This document shows, one piece after another, positions 27,660-37,700 of a stretch of 61,751 nucleotides of DNA. The stretch's first letter is position 1. Every line of letters begins with the position of its first letter. This DNA comes from Dyella sp. C11 (GTDB taxonomy: Bacteria; Pseudomonadota; Gammaproteobacteria; Xanthomonadales; Rhodanobacteraceae): assembly GCF_003121485.1 (NCBI RefSeq), contig NZ_QAVX01000026.1, positions 1-61,751 on the forward strand, written 5' to 3'. Both the position numbers and the translations under genes were made by a program. Below the pieces are notes generated by a model. The model saw nothing but the letters and a program-made list of their open reading frames with translations, had not been told where the DNA came from and ran no database searches.

Positions 27660-27911
27660 TCAATCACTGGGTAGGCGCTCGCCTTCGACTTCAAGAAGCC
27701 GATCTAGGCGGATGGTCTCGCCCGACCCCATCGCAAGATATTCGGCTCCATCGCGCGCATAGACATCCAAAATCGTCGTGCTGCGATGGGCATCGGCACC
27801 CGTGGCATCGATGAAACTGATGTTCACAAGCTTGCGCGCTGTTGCTATGTCCTCCAGTCGATCGTGAAATTCGCAAGAGATGGGTGCGTAGCTGCAGGAA
27901 TTAGTGTTCAT
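27660..27911 (-). CDS. rof: Rof-like Rho-binding antiterminator
   Basis: An 83-residue protein matching the Rof/YaeO family: YAPISCEFHDRLEDIATARK at the start, a central TTILDVYARDGAEYLAM and a closing ETIRLDRLLEVEG. Rof binds the primary RNA site of Rho hexamers and inhibits termination. Its presence as transposon cargo may protect poorly translated foreign DNA from Rho, but that is inference. No strong ribosome site is visible before the ATG at 27911. Confidence 0.8.
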   Translation of the reverse strand: MNTNSCSYAPISCEFHDRLEDIATARKLVNISFIDATGADAHRSTTILDVYARDGAEYLAMGSGETIRLDRLLEVEGERLPSD

Positions 27912-28292
27912 GACACACGCTTTTGAAAGAGATGATCTGGTCGCCGACGTTGACGCTGTCAGCGCATTTGATCGCTATAGGACGGGGCAAGGGCGATAGG
28001 ACTCGTCCTTAGCGGTGCGGCTTGGCGAAGCGTTCTTGTTGTAGCTGAGCTCGCCTTTCGTGCTGCAGATCGATGGCAATAGACGTGGTGTCGCCCTTAA
28101 CGAGACCGCGAACTTACCCGTGCACGACAAACAGCACGACTCCAAGAATGGACGCGGCTATCATCAATGAAAATATGCGTCCAAAGCCTATTGAAGATTT
28201 AGAAGACATTTTGCGTCTCCAGAAAAGTTGGGAAGAGGTTCGCGAACGTTGTGCCGCCGCAAAGATGGTTCTGTGATGGCAAGCGACGCAAA
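27912..28292. other. Gene-free stretch
   Basis: 380 bp with only a doubtful short plus-strand frame (28073-28276). I see no family likeness or site. Confidence 0.5.
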
Positions 28293-29381
28293 TCAGGCTG
28301 CACGTGTCGGATAGTCGATGTAACCCTTCGGTCCGGGGCTGTAGAGCGTTGCCGTGTCTAAGGCATTCAGCGCTGCATTCGTCCGCATACGCTCCACCAG
28401 GTCCGGGTTGGCGAGGAACGGGCGCGCGAAAGCGATGAGATCTGCGTGGCCAGCTCGCAGCGCCTCTTCGGCGCTCGCCCGATCAAAGCCACCCGCAAGA
28501 ATGAACAAGCCCTGGAACGCAACACGCAGCTGCAACTTGAACGCGGCTGGCACTGGCGGCGCGCCCATGTAGTTGTCCATGGCCGAATGATCGAGCACAT
28601 GAAGGTATAGCAGACCCAATTTCGACAGTTCCTGAGTCAGTGCCAAGTACTGAGCCTCCACCTGCGGGTACGCGCCCGTGCTGTTGAACACTCCGTAAGG
28701 CGATAGTCGAATGCCGACGCGATCGGCACCGATGGCGGCGACGGTAGCTCGGGCGACATCAAGAGCGAACCGATTTCGGCCGTCGATGCTGCCACCGTAC
28801 TCGTCTTCGCGTTGATTCACATTGGCGTTTAGGAACTGCTCAATTAGGTACCCGTTGGCGGCATGCAGTTCAACGCCATCGAATCCCGCTTCGATCGCGA
28901 GTCGCGCTGAGTTCGCATATTCATCGATGGTGTGGGCGATATCGATAGCGTTCATGGCCCGCGGCGTGCTTCGCGGTTGCATACCTTGGGAGTCCGTGTA
29001 CATCTCGCCTGGACAGGCAATAGCCGTTGGACCGAGCACTTCCGCACCTGTAGGCAGGTTCGCCACATGGGAGACGCGACCCGTATGCATGAGCTGGACG
29101 AAGATCTTGCCGCCATTGGCGTGGACGGCATCAGTGACGGCTTTCCAGCCACGCACTTGCGCACTATTGAAAAGACCGGGAATGCGCGCGTAGCCCACAC
29201 CATTCGGCGACGGTGACGTGCCCTCGGCGATGATCAGACCCGCGGAGGCACGCTGACCGTAGTATTCAGCCATCAGGGCGCTAGGAATGTTGATGTCGCC
29301 TGCACGGCAGCGCGTCATGGGCGCCATGACGGTGCGATTGGCAAGCCGAATCGACTTGGCTGTGAGAGTTTCGAAAAGCAT
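28293..29381 (-). CDS. nemA: Old yellow enzyme family alkene reductase (NemA-like)
   Basis: A 362-residue FMN-dependent ene-reductase that reduces electrophilic C=C bonds and nitro compounds with NAD(P)H. OYE landmarks are present: NRTVMAPMTRCRA at the start, the FVQLMHTGRVSH substrate/FMN region, the ELHAANGYLIEQFLN active-site stretch, and LILAGG-type phosphate loop (FILAGGFDRASAEEAL). The start is the ATG at 29381 (MLFETL). It is followed by an SDR gene 76 bp upstream on the same strand, so the two likely form one operon for electrophile detoxification. Confidence 0.9.
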   Translation of the reverse strand: MLFETLTAKSIRLANRTVMAPMTRCRAGDINIPSALMAEYYGQRASAGLIIAEGTSPSPNGVGYARIPGLFNSAQVRGWKAVTDAVHANGGKIFVQLMHTGRVSHVANLPTGAEVLGPTAIACPGEMYTDSQGMQPRSTPRAMNAIDIAHTIDEYANSARLAIEAGFDGVELHAANGYLIEQFLNANVNQREDEYGGSIDGRNRFALDVARATVAAIGADRVGIRLSPYGVFNSTGAYPQVEAQYLALTQELSKLGLLYLHVLDHSAMDNYMGAPPVPAAFKLQLRVAFQGLFILAGGFDRASAEEALRAGHADLIAFARPFLANPDLVERMRTNAALNALDTATLYSPGPKGYIDYPTRAA

Positions 29382-29457
29382 AGATTTTTCCCAGCAAGGG
29401 CAGAATGTTGGAAGAGACGTGGGTGGAAGGGGCAAACCCTTCAATCGCAGGCCAACC

Positions 29458-30162
29458 TCAGGATTGTTGCGGCAGATAGATTGGCCTGGCCGCTGACAAT
29501 GCTTGCTTCACCTGTACGCTGCGTTCATCGGCGAGCACTTCTTCCAGGCCCGCTTCAAGTCCGTCGAGCGCACGCTTGACGATCTCTTCGGCGCTGGATT
29601 TCGGAGCATCGAACGCGCTCGCGAGATCGGTATCCACGAAGCCCATGTGCAATGCCGTCACTTGCGTCCTTTGTGCTTCCAATTCGAAGCGCAGGGCATT
29701 GGTGAGCGACCACGCAGCGGACTTGCTTGCCGCGTACGCGGCCATCGAACCGCTGTTGACCCATGAAACGACCGACAACACGTTGAGCAACGCACCACCG
29801 CCGTTGGCTTTGAGAATCGGCGCGAAGTCCTTGCTCATGCGGAGCATGGCGAAGAAGTTAGTCTCGAAGATGCGCCGTGTGACGTCTTCGCTGTCTGATG
29901 CAAGAAAGCCACCAAGCTGCGTGATGCCGGCGTTGTTGATCACCAGCGTCACATCTGAGGCGAGTTTCGCGGCTGCCGCCACGTCGGTCGGATTGGTGAC
30001 ATCAAGCCGCACGGGCTCGACGCCGGGAAGCGTAATGGTGGCTGGGTCGCGTGCAGCTGCGTAAACCTTGCGGGCGCCGCGTGCCAGTAATTCGCGAGTG
30101 AATGCCAGACCGAGCCCACGATTGGCTCCGGTGACAAGAACGGTAGCGTTCTTAATCTTCAT
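29458..30162 (-). CDS. Short-chain dehydrogenase/reductase
   Basis: A 234-residue SDR with TGANRGLGLAF (cofactor loop), NNAG near residue 78, Ser near the VLSVVSW strand, and the YAASKSA catalytic Tyr/Lys pair in place. The substrate is unknown. It precedes the old yellow enzyme gene on the same strand. Confidence 0.88.
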   Translation of the reverse strand: MKIKNATVLVTGANRGLGLAFTRELLARGARKVYAAARDPATITLPGVEPVRLDVTNPTDVAAAAKLASDVTLVINNAGITQLGGFLASDSEDVTRRIFETNFFAMLRMSKDFAPILKANGGGALLNVLSVVSWVNSGSMAAYAASKSAAWSLTNALRFELEAQRTQVTALHMGFVDTDLASAFDAPKSSAEEIVKRALDGLEAGLEEVLADERSVQVKQALSAARPIYLPQQS

Positions 30163-30407
30163 AAAAAGTCTCCAATAGGAGTAAACAAAGGGTTGATGGA
30201 GCTCGGAGGCCGCTGATCCTTGCCGCTCCCTGGCGAGAGTCCGTTATACGGTTTGACCAGCAAGGAAGTGGCTGCGTAAGTGGAATGCGCGGTGGTTGAT
30301 ATCGGGCGGCACTTCATACCGGTGCCGTTGTAACCAGTGAGAAGTCGATCTTTCGTCGGATGATCCGAAAGAGAGGTGGCACAGGGTCCTTCCGAACTGG
30401 CCATGGG

Positions 30408-30438
30408 CCGGTTCGTCGCTAGTGGCGTGACGAACCGG
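30408..30438. terminator. 10-bp stem-loop after ohr1
   Basis: CCGGTTCGTC, 11-nt loop, GACGAACCGG, located 13 bp past the ohr1 stop on the minus strand. Confidence 0.6.
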
Positions 30439-30450
30439 TCTGGCCTTTCC

Positions 30451-30900
30451 TTACGCGGTGATCACTTCCGTCACTACTTCGATATTGCCTTTCGTTGCCT
30501 GGGAGTACGGGCAGAACTGATGGGCCGAATGGGCAAGATCGTTAGCAATGGCCTGGTCCAAACCAGGAGCGTTGAGAGTGAACTTGGCTTCTAGGAACCA
30601 GGCTGGGCCGGTCTCGCCAATGTCGATCTGGAGATCCACCGACGTATCTTCCGGAAGAGTCACTTTCTTCATTTGGGCCACGATACCCAGAACGGTGATC
30701 CAGCAGGCCGACCAGGCACCTGCGAACAACTGCTCCGCAGTGGGGTGAGTTTCGGCGGCGACGAACTCGTGTTTCTCTCCGCCCTTAGTAGCCGACAGCT
30801 TGATGTCCAAGACGCCGTGTTCGCCGCGCTGGAGTGCCGGGTCCAGATTGAACTTGGTGTAGGTTTGGCCGGTGTAGTGAATTTTATCAATCTTGTTCAT
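30451..30900 (-). CDS. ohr: Organic hydroperoxide resistance protein Ohr (copy 1)
   Basis: A 149-residue Ohr/OsmC-family peroxidase that reduces organic and fatty-acid hydroperoxides with a lipoylated partner as electron donor. The two catalytic cysteines are in their usual settings (GAWSACW and HQFCPYSQAT). The ATG at 30900 is followed by KIDKIHYTGQTYTKFN. A second Ohr gene with about 70 percent similar sequence by eye lies upstream on the same strand. Confidence 0.92.
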   Translation of the reverse strand: MNKIDKIHYTGQTYTKFNLDPALQRGEHGVLDIKLSATKGGEKHEFVAAETHPTAEQLFAGAWSACWITVLGIVAQMKKVTLPEDTSVDLQIDIGETGPAWFLEAKFTLNAPGLDQAIANDLAHSAHQFCPYSQATKGNIEVVTEVITA

Positions 30901-31275
30901 GACTCATTTCTCTGTGGGGATGTTTGGGGGATTGGATAAATTGATGGGCCCCGTCGTGCTCACGGCGAGGTCTTCTTTCATGGGTTGACTGGATGGAAGC
31001 ATTGGCAAGCACCCTCAGGAACTCGGCGCTGGACGCCAAGTTCGAGAGTGAACGCTCCATTGGTGAGAGGGTATGGAGCGGCCTTAAGCAAGGACGACCA
31101 GACCCATGTCGTCAGTTCTCTTCAGGAATTCGATGCCAAAGCTCCACACAAGCTCCGAGCATCAATTTCTATGACGCGACTCTTGATGTTCTTTATTGGG
31201 CAAAGCGGCCGTTCACCGGAATTGGTGGCGGGCTGATTCGCCGCTGATCGCTCGACGAACTGAGGAGGCCACGCT
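30901..31275. other. Intergenic stretch between the two ohr genes
   Basis: 375 bp. A plus-strand frame (30985-31236) shows no likeness to any family I know. No OhrR-type palindrome was found here, so ohr1 may depend on read-through from ohr2 or on another promoter. Confidence 0.4.
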
Positions 31276-31722
31276 TCAAGCCGTGGTGACTACCATGTCA
31301 ACTTCGATGTTGCCGTCCACCGCCTTGGAGTAGGGGCAAATCTGGTGAGCTGAATGGGCGAGCGCTTCCGCAACATTCTGGTCCACACCAGGAATACGAA
31401 CATTGAACTTGGCGCCGAGGAACCACGCCGGGCCGGTCTCACCAATGTTCACCTGGATGTTCACAGCAGTGTCTTCCGGCAGCGTCACCTTCTTCAGCGA
31501 GGCTGCAATGCCCAGGGCAGCGATCCAGCAAGCCGACCAGGCCCCGGCGAACAACTGCTCGGCGGTCGGGTGCAGCTCCGCAGCGATGAATTCGTAGCTT
31601 TTCCCGCCCGGAGTCGAGAGCTTCATGTCGACGACGCCGTGCTCGCCCCGCTGGAGCGCTGGGTCACGATTGATCTTGGTGTGGGTCAGGCCGGTGAATT
31701 GAATCTTTTGAATCTTGGTCAT
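31276..31722 (-). CDS. ohr: Organic hydroperoxide resistance protein Ohr (copy 2)
   Basis: A 148-residue Ohr, close to copy 1 (shared DPALQRGEHGVxDMKLS, AELHPTAEQLFAGAWSACW, HQICPYSKAVDGNIEV). Both catalytic Cys are present. The ATG at 31722 is preceded by AAGGA. A longer frame to 31869 enters the operator region and is rejected. It is divergent from ohrR, with two OhrR-type palindromes between them. Confidence 0.92.
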   Translation of the reverse strand: MTKIQKIQFTGLTHTKINRDPALQRGEHGVVDMKLSTPGGKSYEFIAAELHPTAEQLFAGAWSACWIAALGIAASLKKVTLPEDTAVNIQVNIGETGPAWFLGAKFNVRIPGVDQNVAEALAHSAHQICPYSKAVDGNIEVDMVVTTA

Positions 31723-32078
31723 AACAAATTCCTTACAGGGAGTTTTCGTGGGTGGGGTTGGGCAAATATAGAATCGAAAGCGATTAGCTCGTATGCGACA
31801 TGTATGGGTGCTAGAAGGGAGTGATGCTCTATCTGGAAATCTCAAACGATTGCTTCGCCCCATTTCCAAACATCCATCGCGTGCGGTTCAATCGCATGCG
31901 ATGTAGAAATATTCAACGAGAAGCTCGGCGAAGTCAATAGAAGTTTGAAAAAAAGTTCTTTCTTTACATTCGGTCTATGTGGCATGGAAGTTGCTTCCGT
32001 CGCGATGGGCGCTACCGATTTCATCGCATGCGATGTATGATCGAGTGAGGCGCCCTGAGGCGCAGAAGAGATACGGAT
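31723..32078. promoter_or_regulatory. Divergent ohr2/ohrR control region with two palindromes
   Basis: The perfect palindrome ATCGCATGCGAT occurs at 31891-31902 and again at 32023-32034, each followed by GTA or GTAT. A degenerate third (CATCGCGTGCGG) is near 31875. These are almost certainly OhrR binding sites. The second lies 45 bp before ohrR, so OhrR probably represses itself and ohr2. Confidence 0.8.
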
Positions 32079-32519
32079 ATGAAATCGAATCCTAAGTTGG
32101 CTGACTTTCTTTGCTTTGCCGTGTATTCGGCAAACCTTGCGTTCGGCAAGGCCTACCGACCCATCCTCGAGCAGCTTGGTTTGACCTACACGCAATATGT
32201 GACCATCGTTGCCCTGTGGGAGGAGGATGGTCTTACCGTGAGCGGGCTTGGCGAGAAGCTGTTTCTTGAATCGAACACGCTGACGCCCATACTCAAGAAG
32301 CTTGAGGCAATGGGTTATGTCGAGCGCTTGCGTAGCGCGGAAGACGAGCGCGTTGTCCGCGTTCACCTGACCAAGAGTGGACGCCGCCTTCGCGAGAAGG
32401 CGTTGAGCATCGACCTAGATGATGCCGTTGGCCTAACGCCCAAGGAATTCGCCGCTCTTCAGAAGGATGTCGTGGGGCTGAGGACTAACCTCCTCAAATC
32501 GCTCGACCGCGAGGAATAG
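32079..32519 (+). CDS. ohrR: OhrR, MarR-family organic-hydroperoxide sensor
   Basis: A 146-residue MarR-type repressor. The reactive cysteine is Cys12 in DFLCFAVYSAN, the position matching the sensing Cys of known OhrR proteins. The tyrosines that contact it are present (YRPILEQLGLTYTQY). The winged helix covers about residues 50-100 (LFLESNTLTPILKKLEAMGY, RSAEDERVVRVHLT). Oxidation by organic hydroperoxide should release it from the paired palindromes upstream and induce ohr2. Confidence 0.93.
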   Translation: MKSNPKLADFLCFAVYSANLAFGKAYRPILEQLGLTYTQYVTIVALWEEDGLTVSGLGEKLFLESNTLTPILKKLEAMGYVERLRSAEDERVVRVHLTKSGRRLREKALSIDLDDAVGLTPKEFAALQKDVVGLRTNLLKSLDREE

Positions 32520-32549
32520 TGGTGCGCTGGGCCCTTTGACGTGGGAAAT

Positions 32550-32588
32550 GGGCATGCATAGACGGCGCTAGGCCTCCGATGCATGCCC
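32550..32588. terminator. 10-bp inverted repeat between ohrR and the AhpD-like gene
   Basis: GGGCATGCAT and ATGCATGCCC separated by 19 nt, in the short gap between two convergent genes. Probably a shared terminator. Confidence 0.55.
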
Positions 32589-32593
32589 GGGTC

Positions 32594-32905
32594 TTAGTCC
32601 GAAATCAGGTGCGTGGCGTGGGTGATGGTCCCTCCGGCACGTAGATCGGCAGCGACGAACGCGGTTTCGACAAGCTCCTCTTCGGTTGCGCCTGCCTTAA
32701 CCGCCTCTGCCTTGTGGATCTCGATGCAATAGGGGCATTGCGTGGTCAGCGCCACTGCTACCGCCATCAACTCCTTGTACTTCTTTGGGACCACGCCGTC
32801 GGCGCGTGCCGCCTCGTCAAAGGCGAGGTAGCTCTTCCATGTCTCGGGCGCCTTAGCACCAAGCGACTTCAGTTTCCTCATGTTCGCCATGTCGTACATG
32901 CTCAT
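32594..32905 (-). CDS. AhpD-like carboxymuconolactone decarboxylase family protein
   Basis: A 103-residue CMD-fold protein with the thiol motif QCPYCIEIHKAEAVKAG and a closing FVAADLRAGG. Likely an AhpD-type peroxidase or disulfide relay, fitting the neighbouring Ohr system. Several ATGs follow an AAGGAGG (32908, 32905, 32899). Spacing favours 32905 or 32899. Confidence 0.82.
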   Translation of the reverse strand: MSMYDMANMRKLKSLGAKAPETWKSYLAFDEAARADGVVPKKYKELMAVAVALTTQCPYCIEIHKAEAVKAGATEEELVETAFVAADLRAGGTITHATHLISD

Positions 32906-33086
32906 CATCGTCCTCCTTCGCCGTGTGGTTCCGGCAAGAACATCGTTTGGCATTCCAACACACGCTTACTAAGCGAGAAGCGCAATGCTTTCTGCATTGC
33001 AGAAAAATGCGCTGTAGGCGTTAGACCGCGCTGCTGCCGACGTGGGTAAGCCGTTCAATGAAACGCTTCGGCCGACCCACCCGCAG

Positions 33087-34424
33087 TCACGCGGTTCGGA
33101 GCGGTCTCAGACCGACGCGGAGTTCCTCGGTGAATAACGTTGGCTGCTCCCACGCCGCGAAATGTCCACCCTTATCAAGCTTGTTGTAGTGAATGAGCTT
33201 GGGGAATGCCTGCTGGGCCCAGCTATGCGGCGTGGCATAGAGCTCATCTGGGAAAGCGCTCACGGCTACTGGAATGGTGACGCCTTTAACGCCGAAGAAC
33301 GACAGCTTGTTCTCCCAATAAAGACGGGCAGAAGAGATCGCCGTGCCGGTGAGCCAGGTGAGCGTAATGTTGTCCAGGACATCGTCGCGGCTTAGACCGC
33401 TCGGATGACCATCAAAAGCCCCTGCGATAAGTGTGAGGCTTCGGGCATCATGATCGAGCAGGTAGGCCGCCAAGCCCACTGGCGAGTCTGCGATGCCGTA
33501 CAGCGTTTGCGGGCGCAAGCCCATCTGGTACGCGTAGCCGATGCCCTTGGCGTAAACAAAGGTCAACATGTCATAAGCATGTTTCTCGTCTGCTGAAAGA
33601 TTGGCCGGCGCTGGCGCACCAGAGGAGACGCCCTTTTCAATCGCCGGCGAGAGCACGCCAGGCATATTGGAATGAATGCCGATAAGTTCCGGCGCGTTCA
33701 ACAAGGCCATCTGCTCGGTTACGATGGCGCCCCAGTCACCACCCTGCGCCACGAATTTCGTATAACCAAGGCGCTTCATTAACACGAGCCATGCGCGCGC
33801 GATGCGTTCCGGACCCCAGCCCGTACCAGTGGGTTTGCCGGAGAATCCGTAACCGGGCATCGAAGGAATGACCACGTCGAAGGCATCAGCCGCAGATCCA
33901 CCGTGCGCCGTGGGATCAGTCAACGGCTCGATGATCTTCATCTGCTCGATGATCGAGCCGGGCCACCCGTGGGTAATGATGATCGGGAGCGCATTTGGAT
34001 GCTTCGACTTGACGTGGATGAAATGGATGTCAAGTCCATCGATCTCCGTCATGAAGTTGGGAAGCTTGTTTAGACGGGCCTCGACGTTGCGCCAGTCGTA
34101 TTCCGTAGACCAGTACGCAGCAAGCTTCTGCATGGTGGCAAGAGGGACGCCCTGCGTGCGATCTGCGACGGTTTCCTTTTCCGGCCACCGCGTTGCTTTG
34201 ATTCGGCGACGCAGATCGGCAAGGTCTGCATCGGGAAAAGTCATATGGAAAGGCCGGATGGCCGTGTTGTCTCCGGCTGCTTGCTGTGTACCTGTTGCGC
34301 TCATGGCTTCACTCCTTTCAGAAAATAGACTGGACATCCCGAGTGGTGTCACAGCGACGACAGCCGCAGCAGCGCTGCAGAAATGCCGACGACTAAGGTC
34401 GGTTGCCTCTGGAATCTTTTTCAT
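33087..34424 (-). CDS. Exported epoxide hydrolase (Tat signal)
   Basis: A 445-residue EHN-type epoxide hydrolase. A twin-arginine-like start (SRRHFCSAAAAVVAVTPLG) points to Tat export. The EHN N-terminal domain (FHMTFPDADLADLRRRIKATRWP) is followed by the oxyanion HGWPGS, nucleophile Asp in AQGGDWGAIV, and the late catalytic His in KGGHFAAWEQP. It opens epoxides to diols, here probably in the periplasm. The ATG at 34424 follows GAGGAG. Related in function to the other electrophile-clearing cargo. Confidence 0.9.
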   Translation of the reverse strand: MKKIPEATDLSRRHFCSAAAAVVAVTPLGMSSLFSERSEAMSATGTQQAAGDNTAIRPFHMTFPDADLADLRRRIKATRWPEKETVADRTQGVPLATMQKLAAYWSTEYDWRNVEARLNKLPNFMTEIDGLDIHFIHVKSKHPNALPIIITHGWPGSIIEQMKIIEPLTDPTAHGGSAADAFDVVIPSMPGYGFSGKPTGTGWGPERIARAWLVLMKRLGYTKFVAQGGDWGAIVTEQMALLNAPELIGIHSNMPGVLSPAIEKGVSSGAPAPANLSADEKHAYDMLTFVYAKGIGYAYQMGLRPQTLYGIADSPVGLAAYLLDHDARSLTLIAGAFDGHPSGLSRDDVLDNITLTWLTGTAISSARLYWENKLSFFGVKGVTIPVAVSAFPDELYATPHSWAQQAFPKLIHYNKLDKGGHFAAWEQPTLFTEELRVGLRPLRTA

Positions 34425-34719
34425 CACGTTCTCCTCGACGCGAAATCACTTACTTCGCCGCATGTGAACGGGCACGTCCCACGTGAGGATTAGAGGAGAA
34501 GAGTGTGCGAGCGTCTATTGAGCAGAGGCTCAATGATCTATACGGTAGTAAAGATCAACGCAATCGTATTGAGCGGTCGGGATTGAGCTGTTCGCAATCA
34601 ACCAAACACCCGTTCTTTTTCACGGGAGCGTTCGTTATCTTTGGAGAAACGGGCGCGGTCAGGTGCACTTAGTGTACTAGCGCATCATCGACGCCTGTTG
34701 GGTCGTGCTAAACCTTGGC
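34425..34719. other. Intergenic, no gene
   Basis: 295 bp between the epoxide hydrolase start and the hybrid kinase stop. The epoxide hydrolase promoter should lie here. I see no clear motif. Confidence 0.5.
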
Positions 34720-37700
34720 TTAGTGAGTCGTTGGCAACGTAAAACGAAAGATGGCGCCTCGCGGGTATGCCGCATCCGCCCACAGCCGGCCACCATGTGC
34801 CTCAATGATCGACCGGCAAATGGAAAGTCCAATGCCTACGCCGTCGGCCTTGGTCGTGTAGAAGGATTCAAAAATTCGATCTCGAAGTTCGATGTCAACA
34901 CCGGGGCCCGAATCGGTCAGGGCAACGAGAATGCTGTTCGATGCGTCCGACGTCGTGGTGACGCTCAACTGGCGTATGCCGACTTCGACGCCCGCCATGG
35001 CTTCGATGGCGTTGATGACCAGATTGAGAATGACCTGCTGCAATTGCACGCGGTCGCCATGCGCCGGAGGTAAATGCTTGGCAAGATCCATATGAACTTC
35101 GACATGGCTCTTTGAGAGTTCGCCTCGAACCAATGCGATGACCTCCTCAATGGCGTAGTTGAGGTCAACGCCTTCCTGGCGCGGTGGCAACTTCTTTACC
35201 TGGTCACGAATCCTTCCGACGATGCTCCCGGCTCGGTACGTATCGCTGACGACGCATTCGATCGCTTCCCGAACTTCGCCGAGGTCTTGCTGATCCGAGG
35301 CAAGGAAACGCAACGCGGCGTTTGCGTTGTTGCGCGCAGCACCAATGGGTTGGATCACCTCATGGGCGATCGAGGCCACTAATTGGCCCATGGTCGCCAG
35401 CCGGTTGGCGTGCGTAAGCTCTGCCTGCAGCTCGCGCAAGGCATCAGCCGCGAGCCTGCGCTCAGTCAAGTCAAGCACAAAGGCGACACCTTCAGATCCT
35501 TTCTCTTCAAAGGCGGCGACACCGATCAGGACGGGTACGCGTTCGCCTGTCTTACGGAAAAATTCTTTCTCGTAGGGTGGAATACATCCCGTCGCCTCCA
35601 GCACGGGAACGCGTTTTCGGCGGTCGTTGTCCAGCCATTCGGGCGGTGTCAGGTCGGTCCAGCGAAGGCCCTTGGATACCATGTCATCGTGGTCGTAGCC
35701 CAGCATCCGCAGAAAAGCTTCATTTGCCTCCAGGATTCGCCCCTGGATATCCCAAATGAAGATGCCGATGATGTTTGCATCGACCAGTCGGCGAATACGA
35801 GACTCGCGACTGGCGAGGTCTTGATAGAGCCTCGCGTTTTCGAAAGAAATGGCAGCTTCCGACGCTAGCAGCTTGAGGATTGCCAAACGCGATGCTGTGA
35901 AAGCATCGGAGGTAAGGTCGTTCTCCAAGTACATGATGCCAAGCAGCATGGCTTGTTTGACGATCGGCATGCAAAGTACAGATCGTGTTTGGTGCGAGTG
36001 AATGTAGTTGTCGCTTACGAATGGGCCACTTGTTGAAGCGTCATGCAGAACCACGATCTCCTTCGTTCGGGCTACGTAGTGCAACACCGACTGAGGAAGA
36101 TCGTCAGCTCCAACGGTTGAATTCGGGATCGCCACCGTCACCAAGCCATCGCGGCTCGTTTCGACTTCGACGGCGAGTTGGTACCCATTTCCAACTGGAA
36201 GAATTAACGAGCCTCGCTGAGCGCCCGCATGTTCAATTGCTGTGCGCATCAATGTTTCCATAAGGCGCTCGAAGACCATTTCTCCAGACACTGCCTCGGA
36301 TACCTTTATGACCGTTGCAAGATCCAGACGATCGACTGACGTAAGGATGGTGCTTGTCGCGTCAATGCCCGATCTGTCGTTTAGGAGTTGTGGATAGCGC
36401 GCCTCCAGTTGTCTGGCCTTACCATCGGCTCCCCAGCGAAGGTAGCCAAGGCGCGCATCACGGAAGTAGGCGAACGCGATCTTCTCGAAGCCACGGGCTT
36501 CATAGAATGTGCCGGCCCGTTCGTTGGCTATGGCTTCGTTGTGGACATAGCCATACTTGCGTGCTGACCTAATGGCCTGTTCATAAAGGTCCTGAGCATC
36601 GAGCAACCGCCCTTCGACGCGCGCCAACTCGGCGTTCACCAGTGCCGATCGGTTTTCAAAGGTGGCTGGGTTGAGATCAGACCAAATCTGGTTCTGCTCG
36701 GAGTGGGCAGTAAGAACGGCATGGTGTTCTTGCTTGTCGACGTCAGTTGCGCTTCCGTAAGCCGCGGCATGGGCAAGCGCGGCGTAGAAGTGAAAGTCCG
36801 CAGTCTCGAACATGCCCGCGGAAGTCCATAGCAGCCGATGTCCATTTCTTGCAGCTTCCACGGCGGCACTGATATCGCCGGCGATAACTCGACCTTGTAA
36901 CTTGCGTGTCCAGTAGTAGAACTCAGCAAAGACCAGATTAGGGTTGCTTGCTAGGCGTCGCTCGGTACCCACCTCGGTATAGTCGTCATGATCCAAGTTG
37001 CCCAGCAAAGCCGCTTTGCCTCGCAGGCCCCGGATCAGGCCGAGTTGGGCACCGCACAACTCAATCACCAGGCCAAAGCGTTGCATCTTGGCAAATGCCA
37101 GGCCGTTCTCAGCTTCAGTTTGGACTTCGCCCAGTGGATCACCTACTGCCAGGCAGACGGTGATCAGTTGATCCCAACTGTAAGCGGCAAACGTGAGGTC
37201 TCCGATGCGGTGTGCTGCATCGACTGCGCGCTTTATCAAGTCCCGGCCGTTTGCGACATGCTCCTCCCATGGTGTGACCATGGCTCCAATGGACATGTAT
37301 GTTCGTGCCTGATATCGCGTTAGCCCGCGCTTCTCGACCAGGTCGTAACCGACGTGGCCGAACCGGAATCCATCCCGGTAGTTGCCAAATCTTGGGCCAG
37401 CGAACATGGCGAGCCAGACGTATGCGAAACCGGCTGCGTCGGAGTTGCCGTGCTCCAGACTCAGGGTAACGAGTCGGCATACGACAAGTGAAGAGAAGTG
37501 CTCGTCGTAGAGAATGGACGGTGTGACGATCTCCGTGAAGACGTCTAATGTGTCGAGAACGTCCGGATCGGTTATCAAGGGTACGTCTAGAAGGTCTTCA
37601 ATGCTCCTGTCGCCCAGTAACTTCCAAATGCGATCGTATTCCTGCTGGGCATCTTGCTGCGTGGGTCGCTTAGACCATGTGGTTCCTTCGTGACGAAGCC

